From contig NC_079494.1 in NCBI RefSeq assembly GCF_030052815.1, forward strand, positions 34,520,467 to 34,584,466: a DNA stretch of 64,000 nt. Direction: 5' to 3'. Source of the stretch: Hevea brasiliensis. Taxonomy: Eukaryota; Streptophyta; Magnoliopsida; Malpighiales; Euphorbiaceae. The translations under genes and the position numbers were made by a program. The number at the start of each line of letters is the position of its first letter. Position 1 is the stretch's first letter. A model generated the notes under the pieces. That model was not told the origin of the DNA. It made no database searches and saw only the letters and a program-made list of their open reading frames with translations. This document shows, piece by piece, positions 46,972 to 60,956 of this stretch.

Positions 46972-49660
46972 TATCACACACTACCCCTCTGTAAGGCATA
47001 ACATGATCCCGTAGTATACCTAATAAATTACCAACTTTGTATGCTGATAACCTATTAAATATACTACAAGGGATTTTAAAACCTTTTTTACTTCTTTTGT
47101 ACAGTGGTGAGCACCATTTACAGGTGTTAAAAATTTTTTTGAACTGAAGTGGAGCAGCTAACACATTTGAATTATTAGTAATTTCTGTAAAAATTTTGGC
47201 GGAGTGCCATCTATATTTTGAATAAAACAGTTCTTCAAAAACCTATAAAAAGCACTTCAAATATATTTCTCAATCTCAAACTCCAACATTTAATCAACAC
47301 AATATGTTTCTTAACTCAAATCCACAATAATTTTTTTTTCTAGTATTTTCAAAAGCTGAGATAAAAGAAATATAGTACAAATTTTACAAGCCAAAATAAT
47401 TCACAATTTATTTTACAACTTCAATGTACAATTTATAACTGCTTAAAACCAAGAACACTATATACATATAGTGAACATACATTACAATACAAAATGCAGA
47501 ATATGGTATACTTAATATACCCGATGAACTCTCAGTGTAGTACCAGTAGCCTAGTCTGCTGCCCTGTCAGTCAGTCTACCTGCGACAGCAATGAAAAGCT
47601 ATTGCTGAGCCATTGCCTCAATGGTGCACAACATAAACCAAATACAACTTTAAATCACAAATCATAAGTCATATAAATAGTGGATACTTAAAACCATAGT
47701 TAAATTCAAAGACAATGAATGTCAAAAAGAATTTAAACTCCATTTCGCAATATCACAATAAGTATCAATAAATCATATACACAGCTTAATCATGTTCCAA
47801 AGTTCAATTCGTCCTAAAAGCCGATGGCTAATGAGGAATTCAATTCATCCCAAAAGCCGAGGACTAGTGAGGAATAACATAGCTGTAATATGAGTACTCA
47901 TTCTATTCGTCCTCAACAGGCACACACCTCAACACTTCAGCCAGAGAGGGAATTCAATTCATCCCATTAGACAAACCAGCGAGGAATTCAATCAATATAC
48001 ATGATAGTTGTGGTTTCAAACCATTTACAATGCTTTTCAATTAACAAGTATCCATAAAATATCATTCAAACAATTTTTCACAATTTAAAACAATGATATG
48101 CAAATAGTCATAATTTATTTCAATTGAAAATTTCGAAAGAAATAACTGTTGTGCACAAACCTCTAATAACTGTCTCTTAGCTCTGACTCAGTGTTTCCTT
48201 CCCTTTCCTTGAGTCTTTGCTAACTGAGAAACACACAATTTGAAGTATTTATGTACTCATTTAAACTGTCTCTAAGAATAAAGCTTAATACTTAATTTAT
48301 TGAATTCTATTATTTCCTTAGTCAACCTAAGATATTGACCCTCGATGCACTCTAGGTGAATTAGGTTTTAATATTACCAATGTGTCATATTTAGTAGCCT
48401 TTTAGTGTTGGTACATGTTACCCAATTCATTTTCATGTATAGTGCATTTTTTTGCAATTTGTCGGATTCCGGTATACTAATTTGACCTAACCGGATGACC
48501 TAGTTTACTCGGTTTTCGGGTTTCGGTCAAAACTAAAAACTTGTAGATCTATGTCTTATTGCACGCGGGGCAAAATTTTAGGTCATTCTGAGTTATGTAG
48601 ACCAAGTTATGGCTAATTTACCAATGCTAGACAGAATGTACCAAAAAGGTAGCATTAGGTCATTTTTAGGTCACTTTTGGTTTGGCTAGTTTTTGGACCC
48701 GAACTTGTGCAAGCTATTTGACTTGCTTATGGTCATTTTTGGATGTTGGTGTCTTCATAATAGTTGTAGATATATGTCTTAACTATTCATGGTAAAAATT
48801 TCAGGTCAATTGGACCTGTTTTGAGCAAGTTATGGCCAAAAAACTAACTGCTGCCCAAATAGTCAATTTTCAGGTTTACAAAGCTCTAATCCGGATTTGG
48901 TCACTTTTCAAGTCACCTTCTAGGCAGAATTTTGGTAAGTTTCCTTCATGAAAGTTGGCACTTTTAGTGCTTAGTTTCACCCCCAATTGGTCTCATACCA
49001 ATTGGAGTCACACTCTTAAGGTTCTAAGCCAAAACATACACTACCCTGCAACATACTCTTCATCACATACCAAAGGACACATTCAACACTTACCAAGTCA
49101 CTTCCTTCATGCCATTTCTATTTTGTACCATAACATAAACACATTTAGCAACTCATTTTTGGTCATTTTGGTAGCTTATAACCACACTCAATATGCACAT
49201 TATAGTCCATAATTTTCCAAGTCCAATTACAAACAATTTAACCATATACATAACTTATTTACATGTCCATACTCAAACCTTTATACACATATACATGCTG
49301 CCATAACAAGCACCATAATTCAACAATATAATTCCATAACCAAACCATGAAAGAACACATTTTGGTTCACACTTCAAGTTTGATGAATTGTACATCCCTT
49401 TCAATTAACTTCCAAGCTTCCAAAATCAAGTGTACTATCACATACATCTAGTATATATTATCCAATTTATTCCTACATACATAAACACTTATATCAACAC
49501 TTTAATCTACCATTTACATGCAAGGATAAACTGCGCTTATTGAAGTTCCATGGCTGCTAAAAATGTACCTCTCCCTTAACTCATCAAACTTCAAAAATCC
49601 TTCCACAATTCAACTACCCATAACATCCATGCAAGATTTAATGAAACAATAATAAAAAAT
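46972..49660 (-). repeat. Family C 3' LTR (pol-bearing element), distal part
   Basis: Begins TATCACACACTACCCC, a worn version of the C LTR end. It continues to 49660, where a solo C LTR is inserted after AAAAT, and resumes at 53662. The hairpin position at 47598-47616 is degraded here; the paired CCAATTGG boxes are intact at 48983-49005. Confidence 0.85.
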
Positions 49661-52600
49661 TGTCACACCCTACCCCTCTGTAAGGCATAACATGATCCCG
49701 TAGTATACCTAATGAATTACCAACTCCGTCTACTGATAACCCATTAAATATACTACAAGGGATTTTAAAAAAACTTTTCTTACTTCTTTTACAGTGGTGA
49801 GCACTATTTACAGGTGTTAAAAACCTTTTTGATCTGAAGTGATAGAACTAACACATTTGAATTATTTGGAATTTCTGTAAAAATTTTGGCAGAATGCCAT
49901 CTGTATTTTGGATAAAACAGTTCTTCAGAAAACCTGTAAAAAGCACTTCAATTATTTTCCAAATCTCAACTCCAACATTTTTCTCAATACAACATATTTC
50001 TCAACTCAAATCCACAGTAATTTTTCAAAAGCTGAGATATAGGAAATATAATACAATTTTTACAAGTCAAAATAACTCATAATTATTTTACAACCTCAAG
50101 TTACAATTTGAATTTACAACTGCTCAAACCAAAACAATATGTACATACAGTGGTCATACATTTCAGTACACAATGCAAAAAGCGGTATACTCGTTATACA
50201 GAAAAATCTCTCATTTGGAGGTACTAGCGACCTAGTCTGCACTGCATCTGTCTGCTGCGGCAATAATAAAGCTATCATTTGAGACAATGTCTCAGTGGTG
50301 CACAACATTAACCAAATACAACTTTAAATCACAATTCATAAACCATATAAATAGTGGATACATAAAACCATAGTTAAATTCAAGACAATGAATGTCATAA
50401 GGAATTTAAACTCCAATTCACAATTTATCAAAATTCATAATAACACAATTTAGTCAAATAATTTAAGAATACCATATTGCCAATTCATACACAATTTGAT
50501 CAAAATACTTAATAACACAGTGTTGCCGATCAATATCACAATTTAAGCCAGGACACAATTTTTCCACACATGCCGTGTTGTACACCACGACAAGACACAC
50601 TCACCCCAATAATCGAAATCAATGAGGGAGGAAGCTAGCTGAATAATGAGTACTCATCCATACTCACCTCAGACTGGGAAGTCAAAGAGGGAGGAACGTA
50701 ATCATACTCACCCCAGACTGATAAGTCAAAGAGGGAGGAATAATCACACTCACCCCATTAATGGAGGAGGAACATAATGTGATGTCATGCCAATTGTGAA
50801 TCAAAACAATTCCAAACATTTTATTAAAATGATCAGAAGAATCCAATAAATTTCCAAAGTAATAATTTCATTCACAAAATGGCAACACAAATCGTAATTA
50901 ACTTCAATTTCCACAAAACCATTTCTGATTGCTTTTCAATCAATAAGTATCCATCAAATACCATTCAAATAGTTTCTCACAGTTTCAAATCATTTATAAT
51001 GCTTTTCAAGCAATAAATATCCATTCAAGTACATTTCCACAATTTAAAACAATAACATACAAGTAGTCATAATTTATTTCAATTGAAAATAATTCAAAAG
51101 AAATAAATATTGTGCACAAACACAATTTAAAACAATAACATACAATTTATCATATGAAATATTATTCAGAACAAAATCAGTTGAAAACTAGTTGTGCACA
51201 AACACAATTTAAAACAATAATGTACAATAGTCATAATTCATTTCAATTGAAAAAATCAAAAGAAATAGTCATTGTGCACAAACCTCTAATATTTGTCTCC
51301 TGGTCTAGACTCAGTGTTTGCTTCCCTTTTCCTGAGTCTTTGGTAACTGAGAAACACAATTTGAAGTGTTTCAGTGCTAAATTAATTTGCCTCTAACGAT
51401 AATGTTCAATAAATAATTCACTGAAAGCTATTATTTGCTTAATCACCTAATATACCGACCCTCGATGCGTTCTAGGTGAATTAGGTTTTAGTGTCATTAA
51501 TATGTCACATTTGATAGGGTTTTAGGTTGGTACGTTTTACCAAACTCATTTCCTCATTTAGTGCATTTTAATGCAACTTGCTGGATTCCGGGATACTAGT
51601 TTGACCTAGCCGGACGACCTAGTTCCCTCAGTTTTCGGGTTTCGGTCAAAACTACAAACTTGTAGATCTATGTCTTATGGACCGCGGTACAAAATTTCAG
51701 GTCATTCCGAGTTAAGTAGACCGAGTTATGGTCATTATACTATTGCTGGTCAAATGGTATCAAATTAGGTCAATTTTTGGTCAATTTGGTCAACTCTGGT
51801 TCGGCCAGTTTTTGGACCCGAACTTGTGCAAGTTGTTTGACTTGCTTATGGTCATTTCTGGGTTTTGGTGTCTTCATAAGACTTGTAGGTATGGGTCTTA
51901 AATATTCATAGTTAAAATTTCAGGTCAATTGGACCTGTTTTGAGTGAGTTATGGCCTAAACACTCACTGCTGCCCAATTGGTCATTTTTCAGGTCCTAAT
52001 TGTACCTAATCCGAATTGGTCATTTTCTTGGGTCACCTTGCAAGCAGAATTTTGGTATGCTTTCTCAATGAAAGTTGGCACATTTTGTGCCTAGTTCCAC
52101 CTCCAATTGGTCTCATACCAATTGAGGTTACACATTTAAAGTTATAGGCTAAAATGTACACTGCCCTTAGTTACCTTGCTTAACACACATCAATTACACA
52201 CTTACATTACTACATGTCCACTTCCCCTTACCATTTCTGTTTTGGTTCATTACCAAAACCATATTCCACTTAACTTAAATGTCACTTTGGGCAGATTGCA
52301 ATTATCCTCAATACACCAATGAAAACTCACATTTACAAGTTCTAAGTACAATCACATATACACCTAAACATTACAAATTTTTACATATACTTACACAATC
52401 AATCTATACACATCTCCATCAATTCTCAAGGTCAATATTCTGCCAATAATTTCATGAACATATACATTTATTCAAGAATCTCAAGGCTGCCGCAAACTTC
52501 CTCAACACCAAAGTATTCCACAATTCATCAATTTCCATCCAAATGCAAAAATCACCATATATATATGGAATAATTCACTAGGATATTACATCACCATAAC

Positions 52601-53656
52601 CAACATAATTCTCATCAAATATATGTACAAATACTTCATCAATACATGACTACATGGCTGCCCAAAAATGGATATCTCAATAACTCTTCAAACTTAAAAA
52701 TTTCCTTCACAAAACCAACACCCATAACATGTACACAAAGTTTAACAAAGAAATCTTCAAAAATGTAAACTTAACTTATGGTTAGAACTTGCCAAACCCT
52801 GATTAAACTTCTTAAATTTGGTATCAAGCTCTTCCTTATGATGTGTAGACAAACTTTCATGAAGGAACCTAAGTGATTGAAGGTGAAATGGAAGGGTGGA
52901 TCAAGCTTGAATGAAAAACGTTAATGGAGGTTTTCTTCTTCTTCAATTCGGCAATGTTGAGAGTATTAGAGAAGATGAAGAATTCAGCTGCATTATGGAC
53001 TTACACCTGCCCCACTTCATGTTTAGTTTATTCATTAGTGGACCACTTACTTAAGAAAAATGATTTAATAAGATTTAAGTGCTAATTACACAATTTTCAC
53101 TCCACTTTTGGCTATTTATATTAGGTACCCCTAAATTAATTTTTCATTTTATTTTCTAAGTGTAATATTATTTATTTTTAATGGACATTTAGGTCAAAAG
53201 ACACTTCGGGATGTCAAATGACCATAATGTCCCTGTTCGGGTTGTATTCCCGATTTTTCGGTAACACCGGGTTTTGTCCGTTTTTCGATTTCTCACTTTT
53301 CTTTGTACTAATTATTTAATTTTTCTTTGATATTTCTAATGATATTTATACTTCAATAAATATTTATTAGAGTCCTAAAAATATTTTTCAGGGTTCCCCG
53401 CAGTCCAGGGCTAGTCAACGGTACACGCCGTGACTTCCCGGTGCGGTCACCCATCGCTAGGGTTTTCGGCTCGCTTAACTTAGTTACATTTCTTTGCTAT
53501 TATTTTTCCTTTGTTTTTCTTGTATTTTCTTTTCTTGTATTTCATTATTTTATGTCTCCTCACACATATCGAAGTGTAGTTCTAGGCATCCTAGCTGTCC
53601 GGACAGCACTGGTAACCGGAACAGTAGAACGCACTACCGAACTTAGGGGTGTTACA
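49661..53656 (-). repeat. Solo LTR of family C with target duplication AAAAT
   Basis: 3996 bp with both termini (TGTAACACCCCTAAGTTCGG at 53656, minus; TGTCACACCC at 49661) and AAAAT at 49656-49660 and 53657-53661. Same orientation and family as the LTR it interrupts. It contains a perfect palindromic hairpin TGAGACA-A-TGTCTCA near 50281-50295 and a threefold 82-bp tandem repeat at 51039-51284. Confidence 0.94.
51039..51284. repeat. Threefold tandem repeat of about 82 bp
   Basis: Units at 51039-51121, 51122-51203 and 51204-51284 each start ACAATTTAAAACAATAA and end GTGCACAAAC. Other C LTRs have one unit (48085-48160; reversed at 59450-59530). Confidence 0.9.
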
Positions 53657-54553
53657 AAAATACATACTTACCACTTTTGAAACTCTTCAAAACCTCACCA
53701 AAACTTGATTTTCTTGCTGCCTATCTACTGCCCAAGTTGTGTAGAACAACTTTAGTGAAGGAAACTGTAAGGAAATTGGTTTGGAGATGAAGGATTGAAG
53801 CTTGCATGAAGCTTGTGAAGTGCGGCTATGGAGGTTTCCTATCTTCTTTGGTTTCAGCTGGTCTTTGGCAAGGTTGAAGAAGGTGAGTTTCTGTCCAAAA
53901 TATGCTGATTACATGTCCACTTAAGTGGAGTTAGTGGACCACTAACTTAGATTAAGTATTTAATATTCTAAAGTTTTGATATTCCGACATTTAACTCCTA
54001 TCTTTTGCCATTTAAATTAGGTATCACCAATTTAATTTTTCATGACATTTTCCAAGTGTAATATCATTTATTTTTAATGGAAATTTAGGTCAAAAGATAA
54101 CTCGGGGTGTCAAATGACCACAATGCCCCTATTCGGGTTGTATTCCCGATTTTTCGGTGACACCGAGTTTTGTCATTTTCTCGATTTCTCATTTTTTCTT
54201 GTACCAATTAATTAATTTTTATTTGATATTTCTAATGATATTTATACTTCAATAGATGACTATTTAAGTCTTAAAAATATTTTCCAGGGTTCCCTGTGGT
54301 CCAGGGCTAGTCAACTATCCGCGCCACAACTTCCCGATGTGGTTACCCATCACTATGGTTCTCAGCACGTTTAGCTTTGTTACATTTCATTGCTATTATT
54401 TTTCCTTTGTTTTTTTTGTATTTTCTTTTCTTGTATTTCGTTATTTTATGTCTCCTCATCCACATCTAAGTGTAGTTCTAGGCATTCTAGCTATCCTGAC
54501 AGACACTGGTCACTAGAACAGTAGAACGCACTACTGAACATAGGGGTGTTACA
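53657..54553 (-). repeat. Family C 3' LTR (pol-bearing element), proximal part
   Basis: Minus strand starts TGTAACACCCCTATGTTCAG at 54553 after the polypurine tract and runs to the right AAAAT copy at 53657-53661. It continues at 49660 and below. Confidence 0.88.
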
Positions 54554-54603
54554 ATTCTTCCCCACCCCCCCACCCCCTTTAAATAAATTTCGTCTTGAAA
54601 TTT
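54554..54603 (-). promoter_or_regulatory. Polypurine tract with adjacent inverted repeat
   Basis: The minus strand has AAATTTC (54603-54597) and GAAATTT (54591-54585), then a G-rich run interrupted by T (GGGGGTGGGGGGGTGGGG) and AAGAAT up to the LTR at 54553. Confidence 0.83.
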
Positions 54604-55919
54604 TACCTGGCAACAGTCTCTGAACAGTTGTGGGTGCTGTCTCCTCATATCCTCTTCATGTTCCCAAGTAGCTTCTTGGCCTGAATGATGGTTCCACAAC
54701 ACTTTAACCAGGTGTATCTATTTATTCCTCAGCTGCTTCACCTCATATGCTAGAATTTCTATGGGTTCTTCATCATATGAGAGGTCTGGATTTACCTCAA
54801 TCTCTTTAACTGATAGTATATGAGATGGATTAGATCTATACCTCCTTAACATGGACACATGGAAGACACTGTGTATCCTTTCTAGCTCTGGAGGTAATGC
54901 CAACCGATATGCTAAAGGAGCCACTCTTTCTAGAACCTCATATGGTTCAATGAAACGAGGACTCAGTTTCCCCTTTCTGCTAAATCTCATAATTCTCTTC
55001 CAAGGAGAAACTTTGAGGAATACCTTATCACCCACTGCATATTCAATATCTCTTCTCTTTAGATCAATATAGGAGATGCAGCCTTGAGTCTATTTCTGAT
55101 CAATCTGATCTTGTCCTCTGTCTGCTGAATAATTTCTGGCCCAATCATCTTTCTTTCACCAACTTCATCCTAACATAGGGGAGTTCTGCACTTCCTGCCA
55201 TGCAAAGCTTCATATGGAGGCATCCCAATGCTTAATTGGTAGCTGTTATTATAAGCAAACTCAATCAAAGGCAAGTGTGTATCCCAACTACCTTCAAACT
55301 CAATCACACAAGCCCGTAGCATATCCTCCAATTTTTGAATTACCCTCTCAGATTGGCCATGCATGCATGGGTGGAATCTTTGTCTTTGAAGTTCAATCTA
55401 GTTCCTAGGGCTCTCTAAAGACTACCCCAGAATCTAGAAGTGAACCTAGGATATCTGTCAGATACAATCGATACTGGCACTCCATGTAGTTTTACAATCT
55501 CATATATGTACAATCTAGCCAATCTTTCTAGGCTATAGTCCATCCGAACTAGGAAAAAGTGAGCAGACTTGGTTAGTCTATCAACTATAACCCATATTGC
55601 ATCATGACTATTCTGTGTCCTCGGAAGTCCCGTAACAAAATCCATAGTTATCCGTTCCCATTTCCACTCTGGTACTCATAATGGATGTAACAAACCAACT
55701 GGAACTTGATGTTCTACCTTTACTTGCTGACAAGTTAGGCATTTGGAAACAAAGTGTGCTATATCCCTCTTCATACCCATCCACCAGTAATGCTCTTTCA
55801 GTCCCCTGTACATTTTAGCTCCACCAGGGCACGTAGCAAAAGGAGACTAATGTGTTTCCTTCATAATGATCTGTCTCAAGTCAGCATCATTAGGAACGCA
55901 CATTCTGCCCTGATGTAGA
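54604..55919 (-). pseudogene. Pol remnant: integrase and chromodomain, family C
   Basis: Minus-strand order: integrase zinc-finger region (HQGRMCVPNDADLRQIIMKE, then YRGLKEHYWWMGMKRDIAHF and CLTCQQVKVEHQVPVG); catalytic core with D in [14 protein letters not shown] in [11 protein letters not shown] (the usual second Asp of SDRDPRF is Tyr, not the catalytic one) and E in [13 protein letters not shown]; linker FLKVSPWKRIMRF and FHVSMLRRY; chromodomain ILAYEVKQLRNK, VLWNHHSGQEATWEHEEDMR. Damage: stop after KETH, stop before VPEWKW, frame breaks near 55385-55415, and TAG after LRNK. The usual terminal stop is also lost (TGA to TGT), so the frame would run on through the polypurine tract into the LTR. 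Upstream pol is cut at 55919/55920 by a copia-like LTR. Confidence 0.9.
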
Positions 55920-57078
55920 TGTTAGTAGTATGCCCTATAGCATATCATTTAGTATGTATCTTGTACATATTTTTATTAATAAAAGGCATTTCCACTTTTC
56001 CGTTTACATAATATATTTATGTGTAATAGAAAAGGTCCATTGACATTTTGTTAGAAATATTATTCTTAAGTTGTTAAGAATATGAGTGACAATATTTCTA
56101 GCACAAAGTATCATAAATAGGTTCACAATCGAGGATACTTCATAATAAGGACATGACTTATCCAGAAAGATTGTATTCATGTTTGTTCCCAAGTTATTTA
56201 TATGAGATATAAATAAGATGGAATGGTGAGTCTCATGCCATATAACAAACATGATAGGCACTTATAAATGATAAGTAGGCCGAACCAGTGACACTTATGA
56301 CAAGCACATGGAGTTTACTCTTGTCAATGTTTTGTCATAAATCATATCAGTGCATATAATCTTTAGACCTGAGATAGCATAGTTAACTTGTATATAGGTA
56401 ATTTGAGTTTGATACTGCTTTCATACTTGTACTGTGTATGGGTATATGGGCATGTGTTGGCTCCTACTAGTTATATATGGAGGTAGGTGTTGATCAAGAT
56501 GGAATCTGTTCCTCTAATTCATTTAATTGTTCTTGATGTTTCAAGTTCCTGGCCAGGACAGATAGATTTATTCAGAAAAGAGTTTCTGATGAGAAGATCT
56601 TTTTAATCAAGAACTGGAATTAGAAGAGAACATAATATTCATAGCAAATGGAGTTTGACATAAACCATGACTCCAGCTTGAGTTGGGATTTTGTAACAGA
56701 GAGATTCTAGTGCATGGTAACATATGATTATAGGTTCATTTAAGGTAAACCTTATTACTAATTGGGTGGCCATGGCATGCTATGCTAGGTGTTAACCATG
56801 GTCTATGAGGTTCATAAAATGATTTAGAGAAATCATTTATGGTAAGAAAGAGTTCTGATGATATTAAGGGTTGATATCATGTCTCATTGCCAATTAGTGA
56901 TGAGCCTAGTAAGTCACACACATACACAAGTTATCACTTAATTAAATATGATTTAATTAATTAATTAAAGAGTTTAAATTGATTAATTAAAGAGGTTTGG
57001 TTTGCAATTAGATTGCAAAGTCCCTAGCATGACTTGAAACCAAATGTAGATTATTGGATGTATAATATAAGTTAAATT
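55920..57078 (+). repeat. Ty1/copia-like LTR piece, copy 2
   Basis: Starts TGTTAGTAGTATGCCC exactly where the integrase reading frame stops. Its first 490 bp match 27736-28226. The remainder has no open frame and includes a TTAATTAA-rich stretch near 56940-56990. It is cut at 57078/57079 by a C element. Copia assignment is tentative. Confidence 0.6.
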
Positions 57079-60000
57079 TGTAACACCCCTAAGTTCGGTA
57101 GTGCGTTCTGCTGCTCCAGTGACCAGTGTTGTCCGGACAGCTAGGATGCCTAGAACCACACTTCAATGAGAGTGAGGAGACATAAAATAATGAAATAAAA
57201 GAAAAGAAAGTACAAGAAAAACAAAGGAAAAATGATTGCAAAGAAATGTGATCAAGTTAAGCAGTAGGAAACCTAACGATGGGTGACCGCCTTTGGGAAG
57301 TCACGGTGTGGACCGTTGGTATTACTGGATGAGGAACCACGGAAAACATTTTTAGGACATAAATAGAACCTTATTGAAGAATAAATATCATTAGAAAGAT
57401 CAAAGAAAAATTAAATAATTAGTACAAAGAAAAGTAAGAAATCGAAAAACAGACAAAACCCGGTAATACCGAAAAATCGGGAAAGCCACCCGAACAGGGG
57501 CATTATGGTCAATTGACATCCCGAAGTGTCTTTTGACCTAAATGTCCATTAAAAATAAATAATATTACACTTAGAAAATAAAATGAAAAATTAGTTTAGT
57601 GGTACCTAATGCAAATAACCAAAAGTGGAGTGAAAATTGTGTAATTAGCATTTTAAGCTTATAATATGATTTAAATGTGGTGAGTGGACCACTAGGGAAT
57701 TAATTAAGGACTAAAGGGGCAGGTGTACACCCATTATACAATCTGCCATTTCATCTTCAAGCTTGGGAATTGCCATGGCCGTATGAATTTCTCCAAAAAC
57801 CTCCATGGCCGCAAATTGAAAAAGCTCCATTAACCACCTTCATTTCACCTCCAATCACCTAAGTGGCTTCATTAAAAATGGTCTACACATCACAAGGAAG
57901 ATATGGATACCAAATTTGAGAAGTTTGGTGAGGGTTTAGCAAGTTACAATTAAAGGTAAGTTTGCATTTTTGAGAATTTCTTTGTTAAAGTTTTTATGCA
58001 TGTTATGGGTATTGGTTTGGTGAAGGAAAATTTTGAGTTTGAAGGGTTATTGTTGTTGCCATTTTGGACAGCCATGGGTCACGTTTTTGATGAGGTATTT
58101 GTGTATATAATTGATGAGAAATAATGTTAATCATGGTGATTTAGTAACCTAGTGATTTAATGCATGTATATATGGTGATTTATGCACTTGGATGGGAATT
58201 GGTAAATTGTAGGGCACTTTGATGTTGAAGGACAAATTTGGGCAGCCTTGGGGACACTTGAATAAATGTGTATATTCATGGGAGTGTTGGCAGAATTGTG
58301 GCATTAAGGAATGAAGGATATGTGTATGAAATTATTGTGTAAAGTGTATGTGAGAATTAGTGGTGTTTAGGTGTGTATGTAATGGTATTGAGATATTGTA
58401 AATGTGAATTATATTTGGTGTGTTGAGGGTAATGGTAATCTGCCCAAAATAATGTTAATGTAAAGTAGATTATACTGTGGTTAATGCACCAAAACAGATT
58501 GGTAGGGAAGTGAACCAAATTGCAAGGTATATGTGTGTTTGAAGTGGGGTGTGAAATGCATATTGAGGGCAGTGTACATTTTAGCCCTTAACCTGAAATG
58601 TGTAACCTCAATTGGTATGAGACCAATTTGAGGTGAAACTAGGCACAAAATGTGCCAACTTTCATTGAGAAACCATACCAAAATTCTGCTTGCAAGTTGA
58701 TGTGAAAAATGACCAATTCGGATTAGGTACACTTGAGACCTAAAAACTGACCATTTGGGCAGCAGTGAGTATTTAGGCCATAACTCACTCAAAACAGGTC
58801 CAATTGACCTGAAATTTTAACCATGAATAGTTAAGACCCATACCTACAAGTCTTATGAAGACACCAAAGCCCAGAAATGACCATAAGCAAGTCAAAAAGC
58901 TTGTACAAGTTCGGGTCCAAAAACTGGCCGAACCAGAGTTGACCAAATTGACCTAAAATTGACCTAAAATGGTACCATTTGACCAGCAATAGTATAATGA
59001 CCATAACTTGGTCTACTTAACTCGGATTGACCTGAAATTTTGCCCCGCGTGCAATAAGACCTAGATCTACAAGTTTGTAGTTTCGACCGAGACCCGAAAA
59101 CCGAGGAAACTAGATCGTCGGTTAGGTCAAACCCGGTGTTCGAATCCGAGAATGTGCATTAAAATGCACTAAGCAAGGAAGTGACTTTGGTAAAACATAC
59201 CAAATCTAAAACCTTATCGAATGTGACATATTAACGACACTAAAACCTAATTTACCTAAAACGCAATGAGGGTCGGTATATTAGGTGACTTAGTGAATAA
59301 TTGAGTTCGATGCATTATTTACCAAACCCCATCGATAGAGACAGTTTAATTTGGTGCTGAAACACTTCAAATTGTGTTTCTCGATTAACAAGGACTCAAA
59401 GAAAAGGAAAGAAATCTGAGTCGGGACCAGAGACAAATATCGAGGTTTGTGCACAACAAGCTGTTTCTTTTTAATTATTTGCAATTGAAATATATATTGA
59501 CTATGTTCATATCATTGTTTTAAATTATGTAAATGTGTTTGGTGGACACTTATTGATTGAAAAACATTGTGAATGGTTTGAAAGCGTGAAAAATTGTTTG
59601 AATGGTATTTGATGGATACTTATTGATTGAAAAGCACTGTAAATGGTTTTTGTGAAAATTGAAGTGAATTACGAATTGTGTTGCCATTTTGTGAATGAAA
59701 TTATAACTTTGGAAATTTATTGGATTATTACGGATCATTTGAATAAAATGTTTGGAATTGTTTTGACTCACAATTGGCATGACACTGATAATATGTTCCT
59801 CCTCCATTAATGGGGTGAGTGTGATTATTCCTCCCTCTTTGACTTATTAGTCTGGGGTGAGTATGATTATGTTCCTCCCTCTTTGACTTCCCGATCGAGG
59901 TGAGTATGGATGAGTTCTCATTATATAGCTAGCTTCCTCCCTCATTGATTTCGATTATTGGGGTGAGCATGTCTTGTCGTGGTGTACAACACGGCATATA

Positions 60001-60936
60001 TGGAAAAATTGTGTCATGGCCTAAATTGTGTTATAGATTGGCAACACTGTATTCTTGATTATTTGATCGAATTGTGTTATTATGTATTGTGAGATTGTGA
60101 AATTGATTTAAACTCTTATTGACATATCATCTATTGAATTCAACCATGATCTGACTTATTGAAAATTATTGTGATATTAACAAATGGAGTTTAAATTCTT
60201 GTTGACATTTATTGTCTTGAATTTAACTATGGTTTTAAGTATCCACTATTGATATGATTTATTTATTGTGATTTAAAATTTTTATTTGGTTAATGTTGTG
60301 CACCTGTGAGACATTGTCTCGTGATAGCTTTATTCTTTATGTCGCAGTAGAGAGAGGCAGAGCAGGCGTGAGCTAAAGTTTGCTAGTATCGCCATGAGAG
60401 ATTTTTAGGTATAGTGAGTATACCACATGTGGCATTTTGTCTTGTAATGTATATTCACTGTATGTATATTTTGTTCTTGGTTTTGGCGATTGTAAATTTA
60501 AGTTGTACTGAGAAAGTTGTAAAATAATTATGAGTTATTTGGCTTGAAAAAATTGTGTTATATCTTTGTATCTAAGTCTTTGAAAATCACTGTGGATTTG
60601 ACTGGAGAACAATGTTGGGTTGAGAAAAATGTAGGAGTTGAGAGTTGAAAATATATTGAAGTGCTTTTCTGAGTTTTACAAGAACTGTTTTGTCCAAAAT
60701 ACAAATGGCACCTTGCCAAAATTTTTGAGATATTCCAAATAAATCAAATGAGTTAGTTGTTTCACTTGATTCACCAAAGTCTTTCACACTGTAAATAGTG
60801 CTCACCATTGTAAAAGAAGTAAGAAAAGTTTTAAAATCCCTTGTAGTGTATTTAATGGATTATCGATGACGGAGTTGGTAATTCATTAGGTATACTACGG
60901 ATCATGTTATGCCCTTACAGAGGGTAGGGTGTGACA
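57079..60936 (+). repeat. Family C 5' LTR
   Basis: 3858 bp, TGTAACACCCCTAAGTTCGG to GGGTGTGACA. Landmarks: an imperfect CCAATT box pair near 58607-58632; GTGAG / TCCTCCCTC repeats near 59795-59965; palindrome-like GTCGTGGTGTACAACACGGC near 59975-59996; hairpin GAGACATTGTCTC near 60308-60321 after TGCACC. Confidence 0.93.
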
Positions 60937-60944
60937 TGTTTTAG

Positions 60945-60955
60945 TGGTATCGAGC
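60945..60955 (+). promoter_or_regulatory. Primer-binding site, initiator tRNA-Met type with one base missing
   Basis: Reads TGGTATCGAGC where the others have TGGTATCAGAGC. It lies eight bases after the LTR end. A one-base gap would weaken but may not abolish priming. Confidence 0.8.
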
Positions 60956-60956
60956 A

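Noticed and set aside
58481..58792. 103-codon minus frame repeated at 63449-63721
   Set aside because: Again the two LTRs of a young element; it is antisense, shifted by a one-base difference between copies, and shows no family features.
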